Positions 17,138 through 25,182 of a stretch of DNA of 64,000 nucleotides are shown piece by piece. The stretch lies in the NCBI RefSeq assembly GCF_018263855.1, contig NZ_CP073318.1, positions 10,726,001 to 10,790,000 of the forward strand, read 5' to 3'. Each line of letters starts with the position of its first letter. Within the stretch, counting starts at the first letter, position 1. The notes under the pieces were generated by a model, which was given only the letters and a program-made list of their open reading frames with translations, was not told the DNA's origin and did no database searches. The position numbers were made by a program, and so were the translations under genes. This DNA is from Kutzneria sp. CA-103260. Its GTDB lineage: Bacteria; Actinomycetota; Actinomycetes; Mycobacteriales; Pseudonocardiaceae.

Positions 17138-17926
17138 ATGAACGAGATGATTCGCGGAACGGCCGCCGGAGTGCCGTTCCTGGCCCGTCCACCCGAACGA
17201 CCGACCGACACCACACCGCTGGTGGTCGGCTGGCACCTGATGGATCCGCCACGCAGCGAGGCGGCGATGGCGGCCGCGGTGCCGATGGCTTCCGTGCCGG
17301 CCTGGCGTGTCTACTTGGGACTGCCCGAGCACGGCGAACGCGCGCCGGCCGGCGGGCAGCAGGAGATCACCCGGCGGGCCGCCGAGGACTATGTGCTCAA
17401 GCTGATCGATCCGATCGTCAGCGCCGCGTCCGGCGAGTTCCCGGCCGCGCTGCACGCCTTGCGCTCTCGGCTGGCGACCACCGGGCCGCTCGGTCTGTTC
17501 GGCGGCTCCGCCGGCGGTGCGGTGGCGTTGCAGGTGCTCACCGAGCAGGACGTCGAAGTGACCGCGGCAGCCCTGGTGAATCCGGTGGCCCAGCTGGAAC
17601 GCGTCGCCGACGGCGCGGCGACGTGGTTCGGCACACCGTATCCCTGGACCGACCAGTCCCGTGCCGCCGCGGCCCGGCTGGACTTCGTGGCCCGCGTCGG
17701 CGAGCTCGCCAAGCGGCGTCCCGACCTCGCCTTGCTGCTCGTCCGCGGTGACCTGGACGAGCCTGAGTTCCGTGAGCCGCTGGGTGAGCTCGCCCGGGCG
17801 CTGGACGCTGAGTTGATCGACGTTCCCGGCATGGAGCACTCGTTGGCCGCCGAGGTCGACGCCAGGCGCGTGGACGCCGCGTTCAGCGACTGGTTCGGTC
17901 GTCATTTGATCCCGCCGTTGCTGTAG
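17138..17926 (+). CDS. Alpha/beta hydrolase
   Basis: 262 residues. The nucleophile elbow GLFGGSAGGAVALQ (Ser near residue 122), Asp in LLVRGDLDEPEFRE and His in VPGMEHSLAAE give a complete Ser-Asp-His triad. Substrate is unknown; the early motif VVGWHLMDPP carries the oxyanion-hole strand. No signal peptide, so cytoplasmic. Its last 25 bases overlap the tail of the convergent SDR gene. Confidence 0.85.
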   Translation: MNEMIRGTAAGVPFLARPPERPTDTTPLVVGWHLMDPPRSEAAMAAAVPMASVPAWRVYLGLPEHGERAPAGGQQEITRRAAEDYVLKLIDPIVSAASGEFPAALHALRSRLATTGPLGLFGGSAGGAVALQVLTEQDVEVTAAALVNPVAQLERVADGAATWFGTPYPWTDQSRAAAARLDFVARVGELAKRRPDLALLLVRGDLDEPEFREPLGELARALDAELIDVPGMEHSLAAEVDARRVDAAFSDWFGRHLIPPLL

Positions 17927-18657
17927 AGCAACTGGCCGTTGATCCAGCCACCCTTCGGCGAGCACAGGAACGTCACCAGGTTCGCGCAGTCCTGAGGCGT
18001 GCCGACCCGGCCGAGCGGCGTGTCCCGTTTGACCTCGGACAACTGCTGCGGCGTCATCCAACCGGTGTCGATCGGCCCTGGGTTGATCACGTTCGCCGTC
18101 ACGCCCAGGTGCGCCAGCTCCCTGGCCGCCGCCAACGTGATCCGGTCCAGCGCGCCCTTGCTGGACCCATAGGGCATGTTGTCGACGGTGTGGTCACTGG
18201 TGAACGCCAGGATCCGGCCGCTGCCGTGATCGCCGCGGAACCGCTGCCCGAACTCCTTGACCAGCAGCCAGGTCGCCCTGGCGTTGACCGCGAAATGGAG
18301 GTCGAAACTCACAACTGAAGTGTCGAGCAGCCCCGAGTCGACGGACTCGCAGTGACACATCACGAGAGCTGTGACCGGTCCCAGCGCCCGCTCGGCGTCG
18401 TCGAACAGGCGGGCCGGCACGGCCGGATCGCTCAGGTCGGCCTCGATCGCCACCGACCGCGCGCCGAGCTCCGTCATCCGATCGGTCAGTTCTCGCTGCG
18501 CGTCGGGCTCGGCGTCCCACGGCATCTTCTCGTCGTAGGGCCGCCAGTGGCTGATCGCGACGTCCCAGCCGGCCCGGGCCAGGTCGACGGCCACTGTCGC
18601 GCCGATGCCCACCGTGCGGCCGACCCCCGTCACCAGCGCTGTTCCCCGTTCGCTCAT
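17902..18657 (-). CDS. Short-chain dehydrogenase/reductase (SDR)
   Basis: 251 residues. Rossmann motif TGVGRTVGIGATVA, Asn in FAVNARATWLL, and the catalytic Tyr/Lys in MPYGSSKGALDRIT (YxxxK); C-terminal GWINGQLLYSNGGIK is the usual SDR ending. The glycine motif spacing (TGVGRTVGIG) resembles FabG-like SDRs that some annotations link to aminoglycoside-locus 3-oxoacyl reductases. Start at ATG 18657; the longer frame upstream is antisense to the methyltransferase. Substrate unknown. Confidence 0.9.
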   Translation of the reverse strand: MSERGTALVTGVGRTVGIGATVAVDLARAGWDVAISHWRPYDEKMPWDAEPDAQRELTDRMTELGARSVAIEADLSDPAVPARLFDDAERALGPVTALVMCHCESVDSGLLDTSVVSFDLHFAVNARATWLLVKEFGQRFRGDHGSGRILAFTSDHTVDNMPYGSSKGALDRITLAAARELAHLGVTANVINPGPIDTGWMTPQQLSEVKRDTPLGRVGTPQDCANLVTFLCSPKGGWINGQLLYSNGGIK

Positions 18658-18792
18658 GCGGCCAATCTGGATCACCGAGCGGGTTCTGGCGACCGGTTTT
18701 CCCGGGGTCCAACCTGAGGATGATCTCAGCCGACCGGACGAGCGACCGGGGTTTGACGCGAGCCCAGCACCGGACCGGGCACCATGGGCGGC

Positions 18793-19404
18793 ATGACCAC
18801 GTTCCACGACCTTCGGGTCTTCCTCGGGGCCGTCCGCCGCCAGCCGGCCGCCGTCGGCGCGATCGCGCCCAGCGGACCAGCCCTCGCCGGCCTGCTGGCG
18901 ACCGTCGTGCCCAGCACCGGCGCGCCGACTGTGGTCGAACTGGGGCCGGGCACTGGGTCGGCGACGAGGGCCGTTCAGCGCCGGATCCCGGCCGCCGGCC
19001 GGCACCTGGCCGTGGAACTCGACAGCACCCTGGTCGGGCACCTGCGGTCCAGCTACCCGCGGCTGGACGTGATCCACGGCGACGCCGCCGAGCTGGGCAA
19101 GCTGCTTGCCGACCGTGGCGTCGAGGAGGTCGACGCGGTGATCAGCGGCCTGCCGTGGGCGCTGTTCCCGCAGGACCTGCAACGCGCCATCCTGCGCCAG
19201 GTCGGCGCGGTGCTGACGCCCGCCGGCGCGTTCACCACGTTCGCGTATGTGCACGCGTTGGGCATGAAGCAGGCGCGGCAGTTCCGCGCGCTGCTGGACC
19301 GCAGCTTCGACGAGGTCATCGTGTCCCGGGTGGTGTGGGCCAACGTGCCGCCCGCGATCAGCTACGTCTGCCGGCGGCCCACCATGGGCGATGATGCTGG
19401 CTGA
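18793..19404 (+). CDS. Class I methyltransferase, phospholipid N-methyltransferase (PmtA)-like
   Basis: 203 residues. Begins FHDLRVFLGAVRRQPAAVGAIAPSGPALA, the opening of PmtA/Ksg-like methyltransferases, with the SAM motif VVELGPGTGSATRAV and the later ISGLPWALFP (the variant of NxPY). Likely methylates phosphatidylethanolamine or another amine; the fused context with a DedA membrane protein (14-base overlap) fits a membrane-lipid role (inference). ATG 18793 is chosen for the conserved MTTFHDLR; ATG 18784 is also in frame. Confidence 0.82.
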   Translation: MTTFHDLRVFLGAVRRQPAAVGAIAPSGPALAGLLATVVPSTGAPTVVELGPGTGSATRAVQRRIPAAGRHLAVELDSTLVGHLRSSYPRLDVIHGDAAELGKLLADRGVEEVDAVISGLPWALFPQDLQRAILRQVGAVLTPAGAFTTFAYVHALGMKQARQFRALLDRSFDEVIVSRVVWANVPPAISYVCRRPTMGDDAG

Positions 19405-19984
19405 CCTGCTCAGCGGCCTGCCCGGGCCGCTGTTCGTGCTGGCCATCGCCGTCCTGGTGGTCGCCGAGGCCGCCCTGGTCATAGGTGTCGTGCTGCCCGG
19501 CTCGAGCGCCCTGCTGACTCTCGGAGTCTTCTCCGACAACGGCGTGGTGCCGCTACCGGTGGCGCTCGCCGTCGGCACCGTCGCCGCGGTGGCCGGCAGC
19601 CACCTGTCGTTCGCCGCCGGCCGCTACCGGCCCGGGGCGCTCAGCAGCCGGTGGCTCGCCGGGTCCAAGGGCCGGCGGGCTCGGGCCGTGCTGTGCCGAT
19701 CCGGCGGCTCCGCCGTGCTCATCGGGCAGTGGGTCGTCGGGGCACGGACCCTGACGCCCCGGTTCGCCGCCGCGGCCGGCCTCTCCTACCGGCGGTTCCT
19801 GCCATGGAATGTGCCGTCCGCAGTGGCATGGGGCCTGGTGTGGGTGGCCGTCGGCTACGGCGCGAGCGAGGCGTACCAGCAGTGGTCGTGGCTGGCCGTC
19901 GTGGCCGCCGTCGTGCTGCTGGCTGCCCTGCTGGTCGTTGGCCGCCGTGCGCTGGACCGTGTCGACGCCGTTCAGGAGGCCTGA
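19391..19984 (+). CDS. DedA-family membrane protein
   Basis: 197 residues with four to five hydrophobic segments. DedA features are GPLFVLAIAVLVVAEAALVIGVVLPGSS, the GxxxG-rich second segment, and the conserved stretch ARTLTPRFAAAAGLSYRRFLPWNVPSAVAWG. DedA proteins act as lipid flippases/scramblases or undecaprenyl phosphate transporters. Overlaps the upstream methyltransferase by 14 bases, so co-translated; tail overlaps the convergent deaminase by 13 bases. Confidence 0.88.
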   Translation: MMLADLLSGLPGPLFVLAIAVLVVAEAALVIGVVLPGSSALLTLGVFSDNGVVPLPVALAVGTVAAVAGSHLSFAAGRYRPGALSSRWLAGSKGRRARAVLCRSGGSAVLIGQWVVGARTLTPRFAAAAGLSYRRFLPWNVPSAVAWGLVWVAVGYGASEAYQQWSWLAVVAAVVLLAALLVVGRRALDRVDAVQEA

Positions 19985-20988
19985 GCGGCGACTGCGTCGA
20001 TGTCCTTGAGCAGGCGTGACCGGGTCTGCTCCGAGCAGAACGCCGCCCGCGCCGCGTTGCGCGCCAACTCCGCCAGTTCGGCCCGGCCGAGCCCGAACAC
20101 CTCGTGGCACAGCCGGTATTCGCGGTTGAGGTCGGTGCCGAACATGCCTGGGTCGTCGGTGTTCAGCGTGACCGTCACGCCCGCGTCCAGCAGCCGCGGC
20201 AGCGGGTGCTCGGCCAGCGACGGCACGGCCCGGGTGCGGATGTTCGACGTCAGCGACACCTCCACCGGGATCCCTGTCTCCGCGAGGTGCTTGAGCAACT
20301 TCTCGTCGCTGACCGCGCTGACGGCGTGTCCGAGTCGCTCCGCGCCCAGGTCACGCAGCGCCGCCCAGATCTCCTCCGGGCCGGTCGTCTCGCCGGCGTG
20401 CGGCACACTGTGCAGCCCGGCGGCGATCGCGTCCTGGAACGCCGCCCGGAAACCGGCCCGCGGGAACGGTGCCTCCAAGCCCGCCAGCCCCAGGGCCACC
20501 GTGCCCTCCGGCCGCTGGTCGAGCGCGTAATCGAGGGTGCTGTAGCCGTCGCGGTGGTCCGACGGCATCGGCACGTCGAAGATCCACGCCAGCTCGACGC
20601 CGTGCTCCGCGAGGGCCTTGTTCCGACCCGCGACCAGCGCCTCGGACAGCATCTCCGGGGAGACGCCGTACGGGAAGTGCGCGATCGCCGACACCGTCAC
20701 CTCGGCGTACCGCACGTTGTTGGCGGCGAGGTCCCGGGCGAGGCCCAGCAGCAGCGTCTGCACGTCCTCGGGCGTGGTGACCAGCTTGTTGACCGCGCTG
20801 TAGACGGTGATGAAGTGCGGGAAGTCCCGGAACTCGTAGTACCGCTCCAGCTCGGCCCGCTCCGTCGGCACCTGCCGTTCCGGGTGGCGGCGGGACAGCT
20901 CCAGCACCGTGTCCAGCGACGCCGCCCCGACGAGATGGACGTGCAGCTCAGCCTTCGGCAGGGCGGCGACGAACTCCTCGATGTCCAC
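19972..20988 (-). CDS. Adenosine deaminase family protein
   Basis: 338 residues. Zinc ligands HxH in AELHVHLVGAAS, catalytic HAGE in LHSVPHAGETTGPEEI, SLTSNIRT and LNTDDPGMFGT, all in the order of the adenosine deaminase family. The HVHLVGAAS opening differs from the usual HVHLDGS of adenosine deaminase and is closer to the Streptomyces aminodeoxyfutalosine deaminase group, so that activity is an alternative. GTG start directly abuts the TGA of the response-regulator gene (TGAGTG), making it the last gene of a four-gene leftward operon. Confidence 0.85.
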   Translation of the reverse strand: MDIEEFVAALPKAELHVHLVGAASLDTVLELSRRHPERQVPTERAELERYYEFRDFPHFITVYSAVNKLVTTPEDVQTLLLGLARDLAANNVRYAEVTVSAIAHFPYGVSPEMLSEALVAGRNKALAEHGVELAWIFDVPMPSDHRDGYSTLDYALDQRPEGTVALGLAGLEAPFPRAGFRAAFQDAIAAGLHSVPHAGETTGPEEIWAALRDLGAERLGHAVSAVSDEKLLKHLAETGIPVEVSLTSNIRTRAVPSLAEHPLPRLLDAGVTVTLNTDDPGMFGTDLNREYRLCHEVFGLGRAELAELARNAARAAFCSEQTRSRLLKDIDAVAAQAS

Positions 20989-21642
20989 TCAGTCCGTCAC
21001 CAGGCCCGTCTTGTACGCGTACGCAACCGCTTGTGCCCGGTCCCGCAGGTTGGCCTTGGCGAACAGGTGGTTCACGTGTGTCTTCACCGTCGCCTCGCTC
21101 ACCACCAGCCTGCGGGCGATCTCCGTGTTCGACAGGCCCGCCGCGATCAGCCGCAGCACGTCGATCTCACGCGGCGTCAACCCGTCCACCGGCTCCGCCG
21201 CCTTCGGCTGCTGGCCGCCGCTCATCGCCGCGGCCACCAGCCGCCGCTGGACCTCGCCGTCTATCGTCGACTGCCCCGCCGCCGCGGCGTGCAGCGCCCT
21301 CGCGATCGCCTCCGCGTCCGCGTCCTTGGTCAGGAACCCCCGCGCCCCCGCCTGCAACGCCGACAGCACACTGTCGTCGTCGGTGTACGTCGTGAGCACG
21401 ACGACCTCGGTTTCTGGGTACTCCGACCGCACCCGCCGGGTCGCCTCCACGCCGTCACACCGCGGCATGCGCAGGTCCACCAGCAACACGTCGGGCCGCC
21501 GCTCCGCCACCAGCGCCACGGCCTGCTCACCGTCCGCTGCCGCGCCCACGACCTCCACGCCTGGCAGCAGCTTCAGCAGCGTCACAAGGCCTTCGCGCAC
21601 CACGGTCTGGTCGTCCGCGAGCACCACTCGCAAATCGCTCAC
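20989..21642 (-). CDS. NarL/LuxR-type response regulator
   Basis: 217 residues. Receiver domain with the acidic pair in VVLADDQ, phospho-acceptor Asp in VLLVDLRMP, switch Thr in VVLTTYTD and Lys in FLTKDA; C-terminal LuxR helix-turn-helix LTPREIDVLRLIAAGLSNTEIARRLVVSEATVKTHV. GTG 21642 overlaps the kinase stop (GTGA). Partner of the histidine kinase directly upstream; target genes unknown. Confidence 0.94.
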   Translation of the reverse strand: MSDLRVVLADDQTVVREGLVTLLKLLPGVEVVGAAADGEQAVALVAERRPDVLLVDLRMPRCDGVEATRRVRSEYPETEVVVLTTYTDDDSVLSALQAGARGFLTKDADAEAIARALHAAAAGQSTIDGEVQRRLVAAAMSGGQQPKAAEPVDGLTPREIDVLRLIAAGLSNTEIARRLVVSEATVKTHVNHLFAKANLRDRAQAVAYAYKTGLVTD

Positions 21643-22823
21643 GCCGGCACCACCAGGCGCACCCGCCACCCGTCCTCCATCGGTCCCGTCTCCAGTTCTC
21701 CGCCGATCAGCTCGGCGCGTTCCCGCATCCCCAGCAGACCGTAGCCGCCGCTGGTGGCGTGCGCGGGCGGCCGCCCCGGATGATCGGTGACGGTCAGCAC
21801 CGTGCGGCCGTTCTCGAAGTCCAGCACCGCGTCCACCCTCGCTCCCGGAGCGTGCTTGCGCGCGTTGGTCAGCGCCTCCTGCGCCGTGCGGTACAGCGCC
21901 GACGCCGCGTCCGCCGGCAGGTCGCGCGGCTCTCCGCTGATGGTCAGCTCCGCGGGCGCTCCCGTCTCCAGCCGGAACGCCGTGACCAGGTCGGCGATCG
22001 CCCGCGCGTCCGGCACCTTGTCGTCACGCAGCGCCGCGACCGCCCGCCGCGCCTCGGTGAGACCGTCCGCGGCCAGCTTCTGCGCCTTGGTCACCTGGTC
22101 GATGACCTCCTGCGACGCGTTGTCCCGCTGCAGCATCAGCCGCGTGCCCTGCAATGTCAGGGACAGGCCGGCCAGCGAGTGCGCCAGCACGTCGTGCACC
22201 TCGCGGGCAATCCGCGCCCGCTCCGCCAGCGCCGCCGCGCGAGCGTGCTCTTCGATCACCTGCTGTCGCCGGGCCAGCAGCAGCTCCGCCTGTTCCAGGC
22301 GCTCTTCACGGCCCTGCCGGTTGGCCGTGAGCAGCACCAGCGCCAACACACCGAGCGCGATGCCCAGCGCGGCCAGCCATTGGAAGTCTTTGAGCTGCGG
22401 AATCGCCCCACCGACCATGGACAGACCGATCACGACGTAGCTCAGCGGCCCGGGACTGCGATAGCGGACCGCCAGCCGCGCCGTCCAGAACGGCAGCGCG
22501 TACACCACGCCGTTCGGGTGCAGCAGCAGGATTCCGCCCGCGGCCAGCGTGATGGCCAGCAGGCCGAGCTGCGACACCCACGGCGACCGCAGCGCCGCCC
22601 ACGAGAACGGCAGCAGCATCACGTTGCCGGCGATGACGACCAGGACCAGCGCGATCAGCCACGGCAGCTCCTGCGCCGCGACCGGGGTGCCCGCCAGCAC
22701 CCACCGCTGGGGCAGGAACAGCGTCAGCGCCAACACCGACGGCATCAGCCGGACCAGCGACAGGGCCCCGTACCTCCGGTCCGGGAGTACGAAGCCCTGA
22801 TCGTCGAACATGGTCGTCATCAT
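21639..22823 (-). CDS. Sensor histidine kinase, HisKA_3 (NarX/DesK-like) type
   Basis: 394 residues. Five or six N-terminal membrane segments (residues about 20-185), a short coiled linker, then the HisKA_3 phospho-acceptor ERARIAREVHDVLAHSLAGLSL (His near residue 223) and an HATPase domain with RTAQEALTNARKHAP and GYGLLGMRER. No extracellular sensor domain is seen, so it probably senses the membrane. Start set to ATG 22823; in-frame ATGs at 22820 and 22811 are equally possible as no strong ribosome site is visible. Confidence 0.92.
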   Translation of the reverse strand: MMTTMFDDQGFVLPDRRYGALSLVRLMPSVLALTLFLPQRWVLAGTPVAAQELPWLIALVLVVIAGNVMLLPFSWAALRSPWVSQLGLLAITLAAGGILLLHPNGVVYALPFWTARLAVRYRSPGPLSYVVIGLSMVGGAIPQLKDFQWLAALGIALGVLALVLLTANRQGREERLEQAELLLARRQQVIEEHARAAALAERARIAREVHDVLAHSLAGLSLTLQGTRLMLQRDNASQEVIDQVTKAQKLAADGLTEARRAVAALRDDKVPDARAIADLVTAFRLETGAPAELTISGEPRDLPADAASALYRTAQEALTNARKHAPGARVDAVLDFENGRTVLTVTDHPGRPPAHATSGGYGLLGMRERAELIGGELETGPMEDGWRVRLVVPA

Positions 22824-22831
22824 CGCAGGTT

Positions 22832-23320
22832 CTAGCGGCGCGGCGCGGCCGCCGTGAGCGGCAGCCGCTGCTGCTGCGCCCGGAAGTAGATCACCGCGTT
22901 CTGGGCGGCGATGGTGGCGCCGAACAGCAGCAGGACCGACGCCGTGGTCAGCGTGCCGGCCACGCCCAGCGACTGGCCGAGGAAGACGGCGCCGACGCGG
23001 ATCGCGATCGTGGCCAGCCACAGCACCAGCGTCAGCGCGGTGCCCTTCTGGAACAGCCCGCCGTCACGGACGCTGAGCCGGGTGCTGGCGCCCCGGGCCA
23101 GGCCGAGCCCCACCACGATCACCGCGTCGAGCAGGAAGAACAGGATCTCACCGGGCTTGGCGAGGCTGATCGCCGAAGCCGCGGAGCCCAGCCCGATCAC
23201 GATCAGGATCGCCGGCATCAGCACGAGCGACCGTGCCGTGACGACCGACCCCACCAGCTGCTTGCCGAGGACCCGCAGCACCACCAGCGCGCCGATCAGG
23301 ATGAACACCAGCGTGGACAT
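22832..23320 (-). CDS. Membrane protein, DUF1453/CcdC-like
   Basis: 162 residues, four to five hydrophobic segments and short charged loops (GKQLVGSVVTARSLVLMP; ARGASTRLSVRDG), resembling the DUF1453/CcdC-like membrane family. Biochemical role unknown. It precedes the histidine kinase by 8 bases in the same transcript and may supply its membrane input (inference). ATG 23320 has a strong AAGGAGAGG ribosome site. An 8-bp perfect inverted repeat lies just upstream. Confidence 0.75.
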   Translation of the reverse strand: MSTLVFILIGALVVLRVLGKQLVGSVVTARSLVLMPAILIVIGLGSAASAISLAKPGEILFFLLDAVIVVGLGLARGASTRLSVRDGGLFQKGTALTLVLWLATIAIRVGAVFLGQSLGVAGTLTTASVLLLFGATIAAQNAVIYFRAQQQRLPLTAAAPRR

Positions 23321-23342
23321 TTTGCCCTCTCCTTGATCTCCT

Positions 23343-23361
23343 CAGTGCCGCTCCGGCACTG
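23343..23361. promoter_or_regulatory. Inverted repeat upstream of the membrane protein/two-component operon
   Basis: CAGTGCCG at 23343-23350 and CGGCACTG at 23354-23361, perfect 8-bp arms with a 3-base centre, 22 bases before the operon's first start codon. Could be an operator (for example for the operon's own NarL-type regulator) or an mRNA hairpin near the ribosome site. Confidence 0.45.
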
Positions 23362-23415
23362 GTCAAAGATTCGTCCTCAGCGACGTGGATTTCGTCGGTC
23401 CCCAGGTGGGAGCCG

Positions 23416-23434
23416 GGTTGATGCGATATCAACC
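23416..23434. promoter_or_regulatory. Inverted repeat upstream of the Nudix gene
   Basis: GGTTGAT at 23416-23422 and ATCAACC at 23428-23434, perfect 7-bp arms around GCGAT, 26 bases before the Nudix ATG. Possible operator; no adjacent regulator gene. Confidence 0.35.
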
Positions 23435-23459
23435 TGTGGGTGGAGAACGGGAGGGCGGG

Positions 23460-23909
23460 ATGGCACACGAGCGGTTGAGGGTCGCCGCGTACGCGGTCTG
23501 CGTGCGGGACGGCGCGGTGCTGCTGGCGCGGTGGGTGGGGCCGGACGGTCGACTGTGGACGCTGCCCGGCGGCGGCATCGATCACGGCGAGGACCCGTTC
23601 GACGCGGTGCGCCGTGAGGTCGAGGAGGAGACCGGCTACCAGGCCGAGGTGCAGAGCCTGCTGGGCGTGCACACCATGCGCCGTCGGTACGCCCGGAGGT
23701 TCGGTGGCGAGACGGATTTCCACGCGCTGCGCGTCGTCTACGAGGCGCGGATCGTCGGCGGCGAACTCCGTGACGAGATCGACGGGTCGACCGACAAGGC
23801 GGCCTGGATCCCGCTCTCGGAGGTGGCCGCGCTGGCCCGCGTCGACCTCGTCGACACTGGCCTTGAGCTGCACAGATCCCGTCCGTCCACCGGTCACCTC
23901 GGCCGGTAG
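23460..23909 (+). CDS. Nudix hydrolase
   Basis: 149 residues. Complete Nudix box GGGIDHGEDPFDAVRREVEE followed by ETGY (residues about 40-63), the Mg-binding site for hydrolysing nucleoside diphosphates linked to another moiety. Compact single-domain protein, MutT/ADP-ribose-type; substrate unknown. ATG 23460 follows a GGGAGG ribosome site; a GTG/ATG further upstream (23385) would include the inverted-repeat region and is less likely. Confidence 0.9.
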   Translation: MAHERLRVAAYAVCVRDGAVLLARWVGPDGRLWTLPGGGIDHGEDPFDAVRREVEEETGYQAEVQSLLGVHTMRRRYARRFGGETDFHALRVVYEARIVGGELRDEIDGSTDKAAWIPLSEVAALARVDLVDTGLELHRSRPSTGHLGR

Positions 23910-24024
23910 CACATACTCCGGCGTATCCGCCCGAAAACGCCCGAGTTGTCCACAGGGCACGACTTGTCCACATCTCGATCTTCACGGCCCCGGCCGCCTC
24001 CCCGCGTGCGAGCAAGGTGGCCTC

Positions 24025-25182
24025 ATGGACACCGCCGCACGTCCCAACCCGGACCGGATCGTCAAGCTCGCCGACGCCGGCGCGCTGATCGCCGCGATCC
24101 CGTCACTGTTGGGATTCCACCCCGCCAACTCGTTCCTCGTCGTGTCGCTCAAAGGCGGCATCATCAGCCACACCGTGCGAGTTGACCTGCCGCCGCCGGA
24201 ACTCCACGCCGCCGTAGTGGGACGTGTGATGAGACCTGTACGGCAGGTCCACGCCGAGCACGCCGTGGTTCTGGTGGTGTGCGCCGACCGCGATCCGGGG
24301 CACCGGGATCTCGTGCGCCGGGCGGTCGCCGCCATGACCACCGCCGGCATGTCCGTGCTGCACGCCCTGTGGACGCCCGCCGCCGTCGGCGGCGCGCCCT
24401 GGCGTTGCTACCTGCACGATCACTGCGAGGGCGAGGTGCCAGATCCGGCCGAGACAGAATGCGCGGCCGCGATGACCCTCGCCGGTCTCGTCACCTTCGA
24501 GAGCCGCGACGAACTCGCCCGGATCCTCGAACCGCCCGATGCCGACCGCATGATCCGGCTCAGCGGCCTGCTCGACGTCACCAGCAGGTCCGACCGCACA
24601 CCCAGCGCCGAACACCTCTCCGTCGTTCGCGCCGCCGTCGAGTCCGGAGTCCTGCCGGCCACCGACGAGGAGTTCGTCCGGCTCGCCCTGGCTGTGTCCG
24701 ACCATCGGGTCCGCGACGCGTGTCTCGGCTTCATTCTCGACGCCGCCACCAACGCCGCCGCCGAGAAACTCTGGCTGGAGCTCGCTCGCTGTCTTCCGCC
24801 GCCCGAACGCGCCGAGGCCGCATCCCTGCTCGCCGCTTCCGCCTACCTGCGGGGCGACGGCGCCCTGGCCAATGTCGCCCTTGAACAGGCCCGCAACTCG
24901 CAGCCCGACCACAACCTCGCCGGCCTGCTCCAGGGCGCCATCGACTACGGCATGCCCCTCGCGCAGCTCCATCAGTCCTTCACCGACGCCGCCATCGACG
25001 CGCACATCGACATCACCACCGAGCCCGCCGAAGTGGCGGACGAGCCCGACGCTCCAGCGGATGGCCCCGCCGACCCGGCTACGCAGCCCGCCGGCCAGAT
25101 GGATGGGCCCGGCGACCCTGCCGAGCAACCCGTTGGGACAGCAGAGGAATCCAGCGGCACGACGAAGGGGTCTGGCGGGTAG
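24025..25182 (+). CDS. DUF4192 domain protein
   Basis: 385 residues. The N-terminal two-thirds match the actinobacterial DUF4192 family: LADAGALIAAIPSLLGFHPANSFLVVSL, then VVLVVCADRD, then LHALWTPAAVGGAPWRCYLHD, then a helical C-terminal part ending in GALANVALEQARNSQPDHNLAGLLQ. The last 55 residues are an acidic Pro/Ala/Asp/Gly-rich tail of low complexity. Cytoplasmic, function unknown. ATG 24025 has AAGGTGG 5 bases upstream. A long unannotated stretch follows. Confidence 0.85.
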   Translation: MDTAARPNPDRIVKLADAGALIAAIPSLLGFHPANSFLVVSLKGGIISHTVRVDLPPPELHAAVVGRVMRPVRQVHAEHAVVLVVCADRDPGHRDLVRRAVAAMTTAGMSVLHALWTPAAVGGAPWRCYLHDHCEGEVPDPAETECAAAMTLAGLVTFESRDELARILEPPDADRMIRLSGLLDVTSRSDRTPSAEHLSVVRAAVESGVLPATDEEFVRLALAVSDHRVRDACLGFILDAATNAAAEKLWLELARCLPPPERAEAASLLAASAYLRGDGALANVALEQARNSQPDHNLAGLLQGAIDYGMPLAQLHQSFTDAAIDAHIDITTEPAEVADEPDAPADGPADPATQPAGQMDGPGDPAEQPVGTAEESSGTTKGSGG

